Below the pieces are notes generated by a model, which was not told the DNA's origin, did no database searches, and saw only the letters and a program-made list of their open reading frames with translations. This document shows positions 40,751-42,036 of a stretch of DNA of 42,036 nt, one piece after another. Within the stretch, counting starts at the first letter, position 1; each line of letters starts with the position of its first letter. Both the position numbers and the translations under genes were made by a program. Origin of the DNA: Magnetococcales bacterium (lineage in GTDB: Bacteria; Pseudomonadota; Magnetococcia; Magnetococcales; UBA8363); NCBI GenBank assembly GCA_015228975.1, contig JADGCN010000018.1, forward strand, positions 1 to 42,036, in the 5' to 3' direction.

Positions 40751-40774
40751 CCGCTGTAGGCGTCTTGACAGCGG
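40751..40774. promoter_or_regulatory. Inverted repeat in the divergent gap
   Basis: CCGCTGT and ACAGCGG are perfect 7-bp arms separated by ten bases, and the right arm overlaps a TTGACA (40765-40770). No good -10 lies 16-18 bases downstream, so the promoter itself is not proven. It may be an operator between the minus gene at 40722 and the plus gene at 40886. Confidence 0.4.
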
Positions 40775-40885
40775 GTGGTGAGCGGGTTAGCCTGCTCGAC
40801 GATACTTGAGGAGACGATATCAACCATGGTGTTTGTTTCAGGATTGAGATCCGGCAAACATCAGCTACATAAAAAGAAAAAGGCC

Positions 40886-41191
40886 ATGAAAACTTCTATC
40901 AAATCACGTTTGTCAGTCTCATTACCCCTTTGTGCTGCGCTTTTGGCAGCCGGTCTGGCCATTCCCCACAAGGCCCAGGCCGATGTTGTTACGGCGACCG
41001 CCCTGGGCGGGGCAGCGCTCCTGGGAACGTTGCTGCATGCTTCGACCCCGCGCTATGCGGCGCATCCGGCTTATGGTTACCCCATGGCACATCCGGTGGT
41101 GCCTTACGCTACGTATGCCTATCCAGCGCCGGTTGTATATCCGGCGGCAGTACCGGTGTACGGCCCCGCCTACGTGTACTATCCGTACTAA
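40886..41191 (+). CDS. Small exported protein, paralogue of the one at 39666
   Basis: A 101-residue protein starting at ATG 40886. A signal peptide (VSLPLCAALLAAGLAIPHKAQA, cut before DVVT) is followed by VVTATALGGAALLGTLLHASTP, nearly identical to the same stretch of the 39666 protein. The rest is rich in Tyr, Pro and Ala (YGYPMAHPVVPYATYAYPAP) and ends YVYYPY. It was probably produced by duplication with divergence of the repeat tail. A strong terminator follows. The function is unknown. Confidence 0.72.
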   Translation: MKTSIKSRLSVSLPLCAALLAAGLAIPHKAQADVVTATALGGAALLGTLLHASTPRYAAHPAYGYPMAHPVVPYATYAYPAPVVYPAAVPVYGPAYVYYPY

Positions 41192-41210
41192 TCGCATTTG
41201 CTCCGTTACG

Positions 41211-41226
41211 CCATGTTTCGACATGG
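41211..41226 (+). other. UUCG-loop hairpin
   Basis: CCATGT, TTCG, ACATGG: a perfect six-bp stem closed by the very stable UUCG tetraloop in the transcript of the 40886 gene, 20 bp after its stop and 15 bp before the terminator. It could protect the 3' end. Confidence 0.7.
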
Positions 41227-41240
41227 TAACAGAACTTTCG

Positions 41241-41280
41241 CACCGGGGGGAGTCTTCGACTCTCCCCGGTGGCGTTTTTT
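41241..41280 (+). terminator. Factor-independent terminator
   Basis: CACCGGGGGGAGTC (41241-41254) pairs with GACTCTCCCCGGTG (41258-41271) over fourteen positions with one G-U, loop TTC, followed by six T at 41275-41280. It ends the transcript of the small exported protein at 40886. Confidence 0.9.
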
Positions 41281-41316
41281 CGGGTATCGGCAGAGTGAAT
41301 AGACCACCTTTGATTA

Positions 41317-41342
41317 TATTTCATAGTCAGAGACATGAAATA
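41317..41342. promoter_or_regulatory. Inverted repeat upstream of the malic enzyme gene
   Basis: TATTTCAT and ATGAAATA are perfect 8-bp arms with ten bases between them (one helical turn from centre to centre of each arm is roughly two turns overall). It lies 35 bp before the start codon at 41378 and suits an operator for a dimeric regulator. Confidence 0.5.
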
Positions 41343-41377
41343 GTACCGATGCAGGCTTCCTGATGAGGAGAATGATT

Positions 41378-42036
41378 ATGAGTTTGAATGAATCGATTCG
41401 CGCCGCCGCCCTGGAGTATCACAAATCACCAAGTCCCGGTAAAATTTCGGTAACACCCACCAAATCTTTGGCCTCCTAGACCGATCTTTCCCTGGCCTAC
41501 TCCCCGGGAGTCGCGGCAGTGTGCGATGAGATCGTCAAGGATCCCGTCAATTCCTATCTGTACACCTCCCGGGGTAATTTGGTTGCGGTTGTAACCAACG
41601 GCACCGCAGTGTTGGGATTGGGAAACATTGGCCCCCTGGCTGGAAAACCTGTCATGGAGGGCAAAGGGGTATTGTTTAAAAAATTTGCCGGTATTGATGT
41701 GTTCGATATTGAAATCAACGAACTGGATCCAGACAAACTTGTTGAAATCATCGCCTCTCTTGAACCAACCTTTGGTGGCATCAACCTGGAGGATATCAAA
41801 GCTCCAGAATGTTTTTATATTGAGAAAAAACTGAAGGAAAGGATGAAAATTCCCGTGTTCCATGATGACCAGCATGGAACGGCGATTATTGCCAGTGCAG
41901 CGGTCCTCAATGGACTGACCCTGGTCAAGAAAAACATGGGAGAGGTCAAGTTGGTATGTTCCGGAGCCGGAGCCGCCGCTATTGTGCTGGTTCAGCGAAA
42001 ATCGGACAAACCGCCTTTTTTGATAAGCTACTTCTT
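41378..42036 (+). pseudogene. maeB: Malic enzyme (NADP-type, MaeB-like) with in-frame stop, truncated
   Basis: The gene starts at ATG 41378 after GAGGAG. It reads as a MaeB-type malic enzyme, which decarboxylates malate to pyruvate with NAD(P)H: SPGKISVTPTKSLAS, then a TAG at codon 34 (41477-41479), then, in the same frame, [58 protein letters not shown] and [11 protein letters not shown]. In relatives the residue at the TAG is usually Gln ([13 protein letters not shown]), so a single C-to-T change (CAG to TAG) is the simplest cause. From 41985 the sequence no longer resembles the enzyme. At least three other genes here end in TAG, which argues against recoding. Confidence 0.8.
41985..42036. 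mobile_element. Possible insertion-sequence end inside the malic enzyme gene
   Basis: After the NADP-binding GAGAAAI, where relatives continue with AC or similar and a helix, the sequence changes to TGCTGGTTCAGCGAAAATCGG and onward and shows no family similarity. A junction starting with TG and containing a GCGAAAATCGGAC-like motif resembles ends of IS21-type elements. Only 52 bp are visible, so this is inference. Confidence 0.4.

Noticed and set aside
41477-41479. Amber codon read through as a programmed or reassigned sense codon
   Set aside because: TAG ends the DUF4139, secretin and polytopic membrane protein genes normally, no special context is visible, and the gene also loses similarity at 41985; decay is simpler.

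Overview
This 42 kb window looks like an ordinary chromosomal stretch of a free-living Gram-negative proteobacterium at moderate GC. Lipoproteins, a secretin, an RND-type adaptor, MHYT-domain hybrid kinases, a hemerythrin and an Rpn/DUF4351 protein all point that way. The mix would fit the Magnetococcales and their relatives, but that is an impression from gene content and no marker gene is present. I see no rRNA, tRNA, CRISPR array or phage block.

Layout. 1-70: hairpins resembling the right end of an IS200/IS605 element. 0.1-3.5 kb: MHYT hybrid kinase followed by a receiver-PilZ regulator. 3.7-4.8 kb: a coiled-coil membrane protein with hendecad repeats and a small membrane protein. 4.8-7.0 kb (minus): ackA and a phosphotransacylase, overlapping by 4 bp. 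7.2-9.9 kb: an unknown membrane protein and a receiver-PAS protein ending in a diadenylate-cyclase-like (DAC) domain. 10.0-14.9 kb: late cobalamin genes cobD, cobU, cobT, cobC and cobS, with an Rpn-type nuclease gene between cobD and cobU. 14.9-15.4 kb (minus): a brnT/brnA toxin-antitoxin pair with a recognisable promoter. 15.6-17.0 kb (minus): selO, apparently starting at CTG. 17.1-20.1 kb: a block bounded by two 54-bp direct repeats, holding a transposase remnant, a hemerythrin, a metzincin-like lipoprotein and a HEAT-like protein. 20.3-24.7 kb: periplasmic adaptor, acyl carrier protein, pseudouridine synthase and DUF4139 protein. 24.7-30.5 kb: M18 aminopeptidase (minus), OsmC protein, GT2-GtrA glycosyltransferase, multi-spanning membrane protein and HIT-like DUF4922 protein. 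30.6-34.7 kb: secretin lipoprotein, pentapeptide-repeat lipoprotein and solute-binding protein. 34.7-39.5 kb: MscS channel with a cyclic-nucleotide-binding domain, and a second MHYT hybrid kinase (minus). 39.6-41.2 kb: three small exported proteins, two of them paralogous. 41.4 kb to the end: a malic enzyme gene broken by an in-frame TAG and probably by an insertion.

The recurring theme is signalling by second messengers. One window holds a PilZ output (c-di-GMP), a DAC-like output (c-di-AMP) and a cNMP-binding channel, plus two MHYT kinases. The most unusual items are the receiver-PAS-DAC fusion, the secretin/pentapeptide/binding-protein lipoprotein operon, the likely leaderless brnT transcript, the CTG start of selO, and the decaying malic enzyme gene.
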